A stretch of 8,737 nt of DNA from an uncultured Bdellovibrio sp. (lineage in GTDB: Bacteria > Bdellovibrionota > Bdellovibrionia > Bdellovibrionales > Bdellovibrionaceae), in assembly GCF_946478835.1 (NCBI RefSeq), contig NZ_CAMLDV010000145.1:1-8737 (forward strand). The letters are read 5' to 3'. The notes beneath the pieces are model-generated. The model saw nothing but the letters and a program-made list of their open reading frames with translations. It made no database searches and had not been told where the DNA came from. A program made the translations under genes and the position numbers. Shown piece after piece: positions 1-6,591 of the stretch; position 1 is the first letter of the stretch, and each line of letters opens with the position of its first letter.

Positions 1-645
1 AGTCTTGTTACCCGTAGAATTTTTAATATGATCCTTCAAACGGCTAAGATCTTGCTCGATCACATCATTGTGGCGTTTTTCAACCTGCAAGGATTGATTC
101 CCGAAAGCTTTCGCCATATTCGCGTAGCTTCCTAAAAAGTTCATACAGCTTTCTGCTGTTTTAGAACTCATTTTATTTTTGCCACCTTCAGCATTGTAAG
201 CCTTCATCAAACGGTCACAAGAACGCTTTGTTGCCGTTACGCATTTCAAATTGTTCTTCGCAGGACTTAATCCAGAACCCGCAGAAGCATCACCATAACA
301 AGTCGTCGTCGCTCTTAATTTGTTTTTATAAAAGCTCGAAGTGCGAGCGAAAACTGAAGAGCCTGAGTTGCCGCGATTTGTTTGCAGCGTCTCATTCAGC
401 GTGAGCACATCACTGCCTTCGATATTTTCAGAGCCCCAATTCATATCGTACTGACCATTAGAGTTTTTAGATTTCGCCCAACGCTCTTTATTGTTGAAGC
501 TTGTGCCTGAATCATTGTTGGCAATTTTAGTTCCATCAAAAGTGAAACTGCCTTTGTAGTACTTTTGCAAAAGACCGGGGTTCGCTTCAAATGCAAAAGA
601 AGATGAAGCGACAAGAACGAGCGCAGAAATAACCAGAAATTTCAT
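1..645 (-). CDS. Secreted protein of unknown function, C-terminus cut by window edge
   Basis: An open frame of 215 codons with no stop runs from an ATG at 645 to the left edge, so only the N-terminal part is visible. The start follows GGAG five bases upstream. The protein opens with a classic signal peptide: Lys2, a hydrophobic run FLVISALVLVASSS, then an SFA cleavage site around residue 18. The mature part begins FEANPGLLQKYYKGSF, is rich in Asn, Ser and Lys, and has four cysteines (residues 116, 135, 143, 167) that could form two disulfides after export. From about residue 140 it becomes helical and charged. I recognise no family. It lies downstream of tig on the same strand, but a strong terminator separates them, so it probably has its own promoter in 646-760. 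Coding status is well supported by length and signal peptide; function is unknown. Confidence 0.8.
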   Translation of the reverse strand, partial: MKFLVISALVLVASSSFAFEANPGLLQKYYKGSFTFDGTKIANNDSGTSFNNKERWAKSKNSNGQYDMNWGSENIEGSDVLTLNETLQTNRGNSGSSVFARTSSFYKNKLRATTTCYGDASAGSGLSPAKNNLKCVTATKRSCDRLMKAYNAEGGKNKMSSKTAESCMNFLGSYANMAKAFGNQSLQVEKRHNDVIEQDLSRLKDHIKNSTGNKT

Positions 646-760
646 TTTGACTCCGACTGTTGAGGGACCTTTTAAAAGAGTAACTTAAGTCCTTGTTTTC
701 ACAGTAGTCGAAGAGAACGCATTTAGACCAAATGCCAGGAGTATGTGAGGAAGTTTAAAC

Positions 761-793
761 AAAAAAAGAGCGACCTTGTGGGCCGCTCTTTTT
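761..793 (-). terminator. Rho-independent terminator of tig
   Basis: GAGCG (768-772) pairs with CGCTC (784-788), extended by five A-T pairs (763-767 with 789-793) and an inner CC/GG pair around a 5-nt loop. Read on the minus strand, the hairpin ends in a run of seven T residues. It starts about 24 nt after the tig stop codon. The A-tract on the other side makes it symmetrical, so it could also stop plus-strand transcription, though no plus-strand gene needs it. Confidence 0.85.
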
Positions 794-816
794 AAAGTCT
801 TCAATTATAAGAAGTC

Positions 817-2130
817 TTAGTTCGCTTCGTCTTTGAAAGTACCTGCTGGAACTTCTTTAACTTTCACAGTCTTGTTCAAGAAAGCGATCACTTTCTCTTC
901 TGTGATCATGTAAGTAAGACGGCTAGCTTGTTCAGGGCGGCCGTAGAACTCACGAATGCGTGATTCTTCGATGTGTGTTTGTTGAGCGTACTCAGCAAAC
1001 TTCGCATCAAGATCTTCTTTCTTAGCGAAAAGATCATGTTTCTTTGCGATAGCATCAACAAGGAAAGAAGACTGGATCATTTCAGCCGCTGTTTTTTCAA
1101 AATCAGCATCCCATTTCTCAACGTAAGAAGAGAAATCGTTTTCGCCCATGCCTTGTTCAGACATACGTTTTTTGAAATCTTCAACTAAAGAAGCTTTTTG
1201 TTCTTTCATCAAAGAAGGTGGAACTTCAACTGGGTTTTCTTTTACAAGAGTTTTCAAAAGACGGTTTTTGAAAGCATCATCAACACGTTTTTGCTCAGTT
1301 TGTTTCAAATCTTCTTCGATAGATTTTTTCAATGCGTCTAGATCGCTTGGGCCGCCCAAAGATTTAATAAATTCTTCAGTCAACTCAGGCAAAACTTTGG
1401 CTTTGATTTCGTTCAAAGTCACTTTGAACTCTACTGGTTTACCAGCAAGATCTGCAGAGTGGTATGGATCTGGGAATTTCAAAGAAAGCGTTTTTGTTTC
1501 GCCCACTTTCATTCCTACGATGCCTTCTTCGAAACCTTCGATGAATTGTTTCGCGCCAAGCTCAAGGTGGTGATTTTTGCCAGAACCGTTTTCAAGTGGA
1601 GCTCCACCCATGAAACCTTCGAAATCAACAACCGCGATGTCGCCCATTTTAGCAGCGCGAGCTTCAGTCACAGTTTCGAAAGTCGCGCGAGAAGCGCGGA
1701 TGTTCTCAAGAACTTGATCTACTTTTTTAGAATCAAATTCCACTTTCTCTTTTTCAACTTCAAGACCTTCGTATTTTTTCAACGTGATTTCAGGACGGAT
1801 GTCAAAGTTTGCAGAGAAAGAAAAATCTTTGTTTTCTGCTGGATCAGCGAACTCAAATTCTGGATAGCTGATAGGCTCAAGTTTGTGCTCTTCAAGAGCT
1901 TTCACGTAATGTTGTTGGATCAAGTCTTGAACCACGTCTTGTTTTACGCGGTCGCCGTAAAGACTTTTGATTGTTGCCAAAGGAGCTTTACCTTTGCGGA
2001 AGCCTTTGATTGTGACGTCTTTTTGAATGCCATTGAAGATTTTTTGGAAAGCAGTGGAAACTGCAGCTGCAGGAACTTCGACTTTCAATTTTCTGGACAG
2101 ATTAGAGACTTTTTCTACATTCGATTTCAT
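817..2130 (-). CDS. tig: Trigger factor, ribosome-associated chaperone and prolyl isomerase
   Basis: Trigger factor binds the ribosome near the exit tunnel through L23 and shields nascent chains in the cytoplasm. The 437 residues (432 in E. coli) show the full three-part layout. The N-terminal ribosome-binding domain (about 1-115) carries the signature loop GFRKGKAP at 43-50. The FKBP-type isomerase domain (about 160-245) includes GDIAVVDFEG and GFEEGIVGMKVGE, with FPDPYHSADLAGKPVEF. The long helical C-terminal chaperone domain starts at LPELTEEF (248-255). The ATG at 2130 is preceded by AGGAGA (2138-2143) at a good distance. In many bacteria tig leads directly into clpP and clpX; here the downstream side has a terminator and an unrelated secreted protein gene, so tig is probably monocistronic. 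Its promoter faces that of the ArsA-like operon. Assignment is secure. Confidence 0.98.
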   Translation of the reverse strand: MKSNVEKVSNLSRKLKVEVPAAAVSTAFQKIFNGIQKDVTIKGFRKGKAPLATIKSLYGDRVKQDVVQDLIQQHYVKALEEHKLEPISYPEFEFADPAENKDFSFSANFDIRPEITLKKYEGLEVEKEKVEFDSKKVDQVLENIRASRATFETVTEARAAKMGDIAVVDFEGFMGGAPLENGSGKNHHLELGAKQFIEGFEEGIVGMKVGETKTLSLKFPDPYHSADLAGKPVEFKVTLNEIKAKVLPELTEEFIKSLGGPSDLDALKKSIEEDLKQTEQKRVDDAFKNRLLKTLVKENPVEVPPSLMKEQKASLVEDFKKRMSEQGMGENDFSSYVEKWDADFEKTAAEMIQSSFLVDAIAKKHDLFAKKEDLDAKFAEYAQQTHIEESRIREFYGRPEQASRLTYMITEEKVIAFLNKTVKVKEVPAGTFKDEAN

Positions 2131-2160
2131 GTCTGTTTCTCCTAATATTAAAACCGATGG

Positions 2161-2189
2161 ATAGTAGAGGATGGGCTGCTTTAAGGCAA
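2161..2189 (-). promoter_or_regulatory. Putative sigma70-type promoter for tig
   Basis: Read on the minus strand: TTGCCT (2184-2189, 4/6 match to the -35 consensus), a 17-nt spacer, and TACTAT (2161-2166, 4/6 to the -10). Transcription would start near 2154, giving a leader of about 24 nt that holds the AGGAGA ribosome binding site. Spacing is ideal but both boxes are imperfect. Confidence 0.45.
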
Positions 2190-2211
2190 CGCTATCGCAG
2201 CGCGTAATGCC

Positions 2212-2217
2212 TATATT
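2212..2217 (+). promoter_or_regulatory. Possible -10 box for the ArsA-like operon
   Basis: TATATT matches five of six bases of the -10 consensus and lies 28 nt before the ATG at 2246. No convincing -35 sits 16-18 nt upstream, so an activator or a different sigma factor may be involved, or the call is wrong. It is the best candidate in the short divergent region. Confidence 0.3.
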
Positions 2218-2245
2218 TCAGAGGTCAGCGACACTCTAAGAACTT

Positions 2246-3115
2246 ATGAAGCAAGAGATTCACTTTGTGACCGGAAAAGGGGGAGTGGGAAAGTCGGTGA
2301 TCGCCGCAGCCCTGGCCCTAAAGAAGAGCCGCGAGGGCAAAAAAGTCCTGCTCGTCGAGCTGGGTGATCAGAGCTTTTTTAAGGATTTTTTTGAGCTTCC
2401 CTCGGTGGGTTTTCAGCCCACATCCATTCGAGAAAATCTCTCGGTTGCCCTCTGGACAGGAGACGCCTGTCTTCAAGAATACGCGCGCTATCTCATCAAA
2501 GTTGAAAGCTTGGCAAAATTATTTTTTGAAAACGCCGTGATGAGAGCCTTCATCAACGTCGCACCCGCTTTGCCAGAGCTTGCGATTCTTGGAAAAGTCA
2601 CCAGCGGTCCGCGCAAGCACGGTCCGCCTTTGCCGTTTGACTGTTTGGTTGTCGACGCTTTTGCGACAGGACACTTCATCGCTCTTCTAGAAGCTCCCAA
2701 AGGAATGGCGCAGGCCGTGCAGTTTGGCCCGATGGGAGAGCAATCACGTAGTATCGACGCCTGCATTCGCAACGAAGATCTCTGCAAATATCATATCGTG
2801 ACCTTACCTGAAGAACTTCCAGTGAAGGAAGCAACGGAACTTGTGCAAAGATTAAAGGCCGAGTTTTCAATTTCCTCAGAACTCATTCTTAACAAAATGG
2901 TTCAAACAAATATTCCTGAAGCTTCTCTTAAAGAAGTGCAAAGCGAAGACTCAGATCTTGGCAAATTTGCCGCCTACATCGAACATCAACTGGCTCATCA
3001 AACGGAAATGCGCGAAAAAGCTCAGAAGACAACAGAGAACATTCTTTCAGTTCCTCTATTTTTTGAAACAAAACCGTGGAGCCTTGTAGAAAAAATTGCG
3101 GAGGTTCTAAAGTGA
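2246..3115 (+). CDS. ArsA/Get3-like P-loop ATPase, subunit 1
   Basis: A 289-residue cytoplasmic P-loop NTPase of the ArsA/Get3 (SIMIBI) class. The deviant Walker A GKGGVGKS at 10-17 keeps the signature lysine (Lys11) that reaches across the dimer. The switch II region FDCLVVDAFATGH (131-143) and an adenine-contacting LNKM (215-218) are also present. Switch I is degenerate: where relatives have DPAH after the second strand, this protein reads ELGDQS (38-43), so the catalytic Asp is lost or shifted by one. No CxxC zinc motif (Get3) and no arsenite-binding cysteine set is seen, and it is a single domain, half of classical ArsA. The ATG has only a weak Shine-Dalgarno (TAAG, 2237-2240). It overlaps the next gene by four bases, pointing to coupled synthesis of a two-subunit complex. 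The first 100 bases are more G+C-rich than the rest. Substrate unknown. Confidence 0.88.
   Translation: MKQEIHFVTGKGGVGKSVIAAALALKKSREGKKVLLVELGDQSFFKDFFELPSVGFQPTSIRENLSVALWTGDACLQEYARYLIKVESLAKLFFENAVMRAFINVAPALPELAILGKVTSGPRKHGPPLPFDCLVVDAFATGHFIALLEAPKGMAQAVQFGPMGEQSRSIDACIRNEDLCKYHIVTLPEELPVKEATELVQRLKAEFSISSELILNKMVQTNIPEASLKEVQSEDSDLGKFAAYIEHQLAHQTEMREKAQKTTENILSVPLFFETKPWSLVEKIAEVLK
3100..3104 (+). promoter_or_regulatory. Ribosome binding site that sets a GTG start
   Basis: GGAGG sits seven bases before the GTG at 3112. This favours GTG 3112 over the in-frame ATG at 3076, which has no good ribosome binding site and lies well inside the upstream gene. Confidence 0.8.
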
Positions 3116-4191
3116 GCATCCGTAGTTTTGAAAATACAAAAATTCTTGTCTGTGTAGGAAGCGGTGGAGTCGGGAAAACCACGGTGGCGGCATCTTTGGC
3201 GGTGCTAGCTGCAAAAGAAGGAAAAAAAGTTTTAGTTTTGACAATTGATCCGGCAAAGCGTCTTGCGCAAACTTTGGGAATCGAAGGAACGAAAGACATC
3301 ACGAAAGTTCCAGGCCAAAATTTCAAGGGCGAACTTTATGCTTCCGTCATTGATCACAAAAAAACATTCGATGATTTTGTCGCAAGAGCCGCCAAGAAAA
3401 GCGAAGCGGCTCAGAAAATTTATAAAAACCGCCTTTATCAGCAACTTTCAACAAACTTAAGCGGCTCCCAAGAGTTTACGGCGTTAGAAAAACTCTACTC
3501 TTGCTATGAGTCTCAAGAGTTCGATTTGATTATTCTGGATACGCCACCAACAAAACACGCCATCGACTTTTTGCAGGCCCCACAAAAACTTTCAGCTCTT
3601 TTCAATGAAGGTGTTGCGAAGTGGTTCCGTGATCCTGACGGAAAAAAATCAGGTTTCTTTGGGCAACTTTTGCAAACGGGAACAAGACAGGTTCTTAAAA
3701 TCTTAGAAACTCTCACCGGCTCTGGTTTCATTCATGAACTCGGGGATTTTTTCGTCAACATTGAACAGTGGCAAGAACAGCTTTTGAAAAGAACCGTGGA
3801 CGTACACAGAATGATGGTGGCACCAACAACGCATTTCTGTCTTGTGACCTCCTTTGATCAGGCGAAACTCAAAGAAGCTGAGTACTTTTTAAAAGAAATT
3901 AAAAAAGGTGGCTACCACCTGACCACGGTTGTTTTGAATAGAGTTTTCCCTTACTGGCTAGACCTCCGTTCGGAAGGGAAGTCAGAAAAAGCTCATCAAG
4001 ACCTTGTGAGCTTGTACTCGCAAATGAGGTCCTACTACAATCAAAGGGACGTTTTGTATCAGGGCTTTGAAGCGAATATGAAAAAAGACGCCCGCGTCTT
4101 TAGAATTCCTGACCTTGTGAAAGACATTTCTGACTTATCGGGTTTAGAAGAACTCAGTGATTTGATTGTGGAAGGGGAAAAGAAAGCATGA
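3112..4191 (+). CDS. ArsA/Get3-like P-loop ATPase, subunit 2
   Basis: A 359-residue partner of the preceding ATPase. The start is taken as GTG 3112, which overlaps the upstream stop as GTGA; an ATG at 3076 would add 12 residues. The P-loop is GSGGVGKT (16-23), with Ser where the family has its signature lysine. Switch I is intact (TIDPAKRLA, 45-52) and so is switch II (DTPPTKH, 143-149). A nucleotide-base motif VLNRVFP (274-280) and a C-terminal PDLVKDISDLSGLEEL segment (333-348) resemble the long ArsA-like partner in actinobacterial tandem pairs such as Rv3679/Rv3680. A partly hydrophobic helical insertion (about 160-235) sits where Get3 proteins have their client-binding helical domain. No CxxC is seen. 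Function is likely ATP-driven handling of a client protein with subunit 1; arsenite transport is unlikely. Family assignment is firm; biological role is inferred. Confidence 0.88.
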   Translation: MSIRSFENTKILVCVGSGGVGKTTVAASLAVLAAKEGKKVLVLTIDPAKRLAQTLGIEGTKDITKVPGQNFKGELYASVIDHKKTFDDFVARAAKKSEAAQKIYKNRLYQQLSTNLSGSQEFTALEKLYSCYESQEFDLIILDTPPTKHAIDFLQAPQKLSALFNEGVAKWFRDPDGKKSGFFGQLLQTGTRQVLKILETLTGSGFIHELGDFFVNIEQWQEQLLKRTVDVHRMMVAPTTHFCLVTSFDQAKLKEAEYFLKEIKKGGYHLTTVVLNRVFPYWLDLRSEGKSEKAHQDLVSLYSQMRSYYNQRDVLYQGFEANMKKDARVFRIPDLVKDISDLSGLEELSDLIVEGEKKA

Positions 4192-5285
4192 AATGGATCT
4201 TAATTGCTTCTGTGATTTTGCTTTCCGGTTGTGCCAGCCTTTTTGAAAATCGCATGAGTGAAGAAGAAGTCGCACAGATTCGTGCGCAGAAGGCTTCCGA
4301 GGAAGCTGAAGTCGTGAATGCTGAAAAAGTGCTCGAGAAAACACGCTTTGAAGAAGCAAGAGTTCTTTTCCGTGATTTTCAAGGTCGCCATTCTCAATCT
4401 GTCTTTTTTCAACAAGCTCGTCTTGGAGAGGCTCAGTCTTTGGAAGGATTGGGACGTTATCAAGAAGCGGCCGATCTTTACCGCGACATCTATCTAAAAA
4501 CTTTAAAGCATCAACCAGAGATCGCGGCACTTGCTTTGTATCGCATGTCCTTTGCTTACGAAGCATTGGGTGATGATTTAAAAACGGTGGCAGCGCTTTT
4601 GGACGCCAGACGAATGGGCGAGCATTTGCCTGTGGAAGTGGCGTATGCAGAAGTGCCCGCGCGTTTGGCAGCGGCGTATGCTCGTCAAAACAGAGAAAAC
4701 GAAGCGCTCACATATTTGAATGAAGCTGAAAAAGGCATTTCGATTGTTCAACAAGAAAAAGGTGCCAATCTTAGATCTGACTGGCTTGCAAAAACATACG
4801 TGCAAATGGGAACTGTGTCTACGAACCAGCTTTCCAGTGATAATTTCTCGGAATTTGTTCAGGGTCAAAAGCTTGTTCAAGTGTATTTAATTAAAGCGTT
4901 GCGGTTGAATGACTCTACTTGGTCACCGCGAGCTTTGAATAAGCTGCAAGAAACTTATCGCGATCTTTATACTCAGGTGGAGTCAGCAAAAAATCGCGAG
5001 ACACAGAATAGCCTGGGCGGAGATCTTTTTGATCTGCTGGATCAAGCCGAACTTTATCGTCCTATGACGGGGCAAAAAATGAATTCCTATGAAAACTCAT
5101 TCTTTGCGTATCTGTCTGAAGTTAGAAAGAAAACGGAAAAAATAGTTTACGGAAGCGGCGGGACAATGAGTCTCACAGAGGAATCTGAAAGACTTAACAG
5201 CCTGAAGCGTGGCTTGCCAGAGGCAAAGAAACGCTCTATACCTCTTCCTCCCAAAGTTGTTCCTGAAGAAGATCCGAACTTGTAA
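4188..5285 (+). CDS. TPR-type outer-membrane lipoprotein
   Basis: A 365-residue lipoprotein. The signal peptide MKWILIASVILLSGC ends in a lipobox LSGC (12-15). The mature Cys15 is followed by Ala-Ser, with no Asp at +2, which favours sorting to the outer membrane. A charged, probably coiled-coil stretch (about 24-52) leads into helical repeats of tetratricopeptide type: RFEEARVLFRDF (53-64), ARLGEAQSLEGLGRYQEAADLYRDI (77-101), ALYRMSFAYEALGDDLKTVAALL (116-138), and a weaker unit near 157-182 (AAAYARQNRENEALTYLNEAE). The C-terminus is proline-rich. TPR lipoproteins such as BamD and YbgF-like proteins act as scaffolds for envelope assembly; this one matches neither specifically. Its ATG overlaps the upstream stop as ATGA, so it is translationally coupled to the second ATPase and probably works with the pair. 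Confidence 0.82.
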   Translation: MKWILIASVILLSGCASLFENRMSEEEVAQIRAQKASEEAEVVNAEKVLEKTRFEEARVLFRDFQGRHSQSVFFQQARLGEAQSLEGLGRYQEAADLYRDIYLKTLKHQPEIAALALYRMSFAYEALGDDLKTVAALLDARRMGEHLPVEVAYAEVPARLAAAYARQNRENEALTYLNEAEKGISIVQQEKGANLRSDWLAKTYVQMGTVSTNQLSSDNFSEFVQGQKLVQVYLIKALRLNDSTWSPRALNKLQETYRDLYTQVESAKNRETQNSLGGDLFDLLDQAELYRPMTGQKMNSYENSFFAYLSEVRKKTEKIVYGSGGTMSLTEESERLNSLKRGLPEAKKRSIPLPPKVVPEEDPNL

Positions 5286-5294
5286 GAGGGAACA

Positions 5295-5300
5295 AAGGAG
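5295..5300 (+). promoter_or_regulatory. Strong ribosome binding site of gshA
   Basis: AAGGAG lies six bases before the ATG at 5307, in the 21-nt gap after the lipoprotein gene. It is the clearest Shine-Dalgarno in the operon and suggests gshA is translated independently of its upstream neighbours. Confidence 0.75.
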
Positions 5301-5306
5301 ATACCT

Positions 5307-6560
5307 ATGGCGAAACTAATACTGCACAAACAAACTCTCGCCAATATGAATGAGATTTGCGCGTGGTTTTCATCAAAGACGGCAAATCTTTCTTATCCGA
5401 TTTATTCAAGCTATGACATTCGTGATTCGGGTTATAAAATTTCAAACGTCGATGCCAATATTTTTCCTGCGGGTTTTAACAATATCTGCCCCACGGATAA
5501 AGAAACATCGATTGGCCTGATGAACAAATACATCACTAAGCACTACGGCCCGGATGTAAAAAATATTTTGCTTGTCACAGAAGAGCACACGAATAATGCG
5601 TTCTACTGGGAAAATGTTCACACGATTCGCAATTTGATTGAAGCAAGTGATCGCGTCGTAAAAGTCGCCATTCCTCGTGAGTTGCCAGAGCCTTTAAAAC
5701 TCACAAGCTCTGCAGGCAACGAAGTCATCGTGCACTCTGCTTTAAAAGACGGTGAGCTTTTAAAGACATTTAAGCCCGATATTATCATCAGCAATAACGA
5801 CTTCTCTGAAGCTTACGAAGATTGGGCAAAAACCGTGACGGAATTCCCAATGAATCCTCCACGCGAGTTGGGTTGGTATCAAAGAAAGAAAAGCACGTAC
5901 TTCAAATACTACAATCAGCTTGTGAACGAATTTGCAGAGATCACAAAAATCGATCCATTCTTGCTTCGAGTTGAAACAGAGCTTTTTGAAAACTTCGACA
6001 TCGGCGATGAAAACAGCCGCAATGCCTTAGCTGAAAAAGTCGATGCAATGTTAAATCGTCTGCGCGAAGAATATAAAAAACGCGGTATCAACCAAGAGCC
6101 TTTCGTATTCGTCAAAAACAACGCGGGTACTTATGGTTTGGCGGTGATTCGCGTAGGCTCTGGAGCCGAAGTCAAAGAATGGTCCTACAAATCACGCAAA
6201 AAAATGAAAGCCGCTAAAGGCGGACGTGATGTGGAAGAAGTGATCATTCAAGAAGGCATTCCATCCATTGTTCAAGCTGACGGCGCAAGTGCTGAGCCAG
6301 TGATTTATATGATCGGCTGTGAGCTTGCGGGAGGCTTCTTAAGAACTCACGCAGAAAAAAGCTCGACAGACAGTCTGAACAGTCCAGGCGCTGTTTACAA
6401 ACGCCTTTGTGTGTCGGATCTTGCGATCAATACTCCAGGGTGTCCGCAAGAAAACGTATATGGCTGGACTGCGAAATTAGGATTGCTGGCAATCGCGCAC
6501 GAAGCGCAAGAGTTGGGAGCTACTTTTAAAGGATATCAACCTGTCGGTTGCGGAAAGTAA
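5307..6560 (+). CDS. gshA: Glutamate-cysteine ligase, T. ferrooxidans type
   Basis: Catalyses the first step of glutathione synthesis: ATP-dependent joining of L-glutamate and L-cysteine to gamma-glutamylcysteine, in the cytoplasm. The 417 residues match the distinct family first named from Thiobacillus ferrooxidans (TIGR02049), not the E. coli GshA fold family. Recognisable blocks are YDIRDSGYKISNVDANIFPAGFNNI in the N-terminal part (36-60), ELGWYQRKKSTYF (187-199), FVFVKNNAGTYGLAV (266-280), QEGIPS (315-320) and GGFLRTH (342-348). The KNNAGTYG loop resembles the glycine-rich ATP-binding loop of ATP-grasp enzymes (inference). The protein is full length. The second enzyme, gshB, is not in the window. 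It is last in the operon after the ATPase pair and lipoprotein; a functional link to them is not evident from the sequence. Confidence 0.93.
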   Translation: MAKLILHKQTLANMNEICAWFSSKTANLSYPIYSSYDIRDSGYKISNVDANIFPAGFNNICPTDKETSIGLMNKYITKHYGPDVKNILLVTEEHTNNAFYWENVHTIRNLIEASDRVVKVAIPRELPEPLKLTSSAGNEVIVHSALKDGELLKTFKPDIIISNNDFSEAYEDWAKTVTEFPMNPPRELGWYQRKKSTYFKYYNQLVNEFAEITKIDPFLLRVETELFENFDIGDENSRNALAEKVDAMLNRLREEYKKRGINQEPFVFVKNNAGTYGLAVIRVGSGAEVKEWSYKSRKKMKAAKGGRDVEEVIIQEGIPSIVQADGASAEPVIYMIGCELAGGFLRTHAEKSSTDSLNSPGAVYKRLCVSDLAINTPGCPQENVYGWTAKLGLLAIAHEAQELGATFKGYQPVGCGK

Positions 6561-6566
6561 CCCTAA

Positions 6567-6591
6567 GGGCCTTTGTTAAAAGCAAAGGCCT
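6567..6591. terminator. Shared hairpin between convergent genes
   Basis: GGCCTTTG (6568-6575) pairs perfectly with CAAAGGCC (6583-6590) around a 7-nt loop, with one added G-T pair outside. There is no T-run on either side, so it is not a textbook intrinsic terminator. It starts 7 nt after the gshA stop and overlaps the last codons of the convergent gene, whose stop codon lies in the loop. It may act as a weak bidirectional terminator or as a 3'-end stabiliser. Confidence 0.45.

Noticed and set aside
753..760. GTTTAAAC palindrome upstream of the left-edge gene
   Set aside because: An 8-bp AT-rich palindrome beside the terminator A-tract is too short and too common to call an operator.
1459..2145. 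Plus-strand open frame of 228 codons opposite tig
   Set aside because: It lies wholly antisense to the well-conserved trigger factor gene, is full of Phe and Cys as expected of a shadow frame, and has no family features.
2928..3326. Minus-strand open frame of 132 codons across the ATPase gene junction
   Set aside because: Antisense to two conserved ATPase genes, with no ribosome binding site or recognisable motif.
2246..4191. Arsenite efflux (ArsA of an ArsAB pump), strengthened by a nearby thiol gene gshA
   Set aside because: There is no arsB, arsC, arsD or arsR, each ATPase has one domain instead of two in tandem, and no arsenite-binding cysteine set is recognisable. Neighbours are a TPR lipoprotein and gshA.
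4144..4566. Minus-strand open frame of 140 codons opposite the lipoprotein gene
   Set aside because: Antisense to a lipoprotein gene with a clear lipobox and TPR units; no independent evidence for coding.
4188..5285. Assignment of the TPR lipoprotein as BamD
   Set aside because: It has a lipobox and TPR units but is longer than usual BamD and lacks a recognisable BamD pattern; the operon gives no BAM context.
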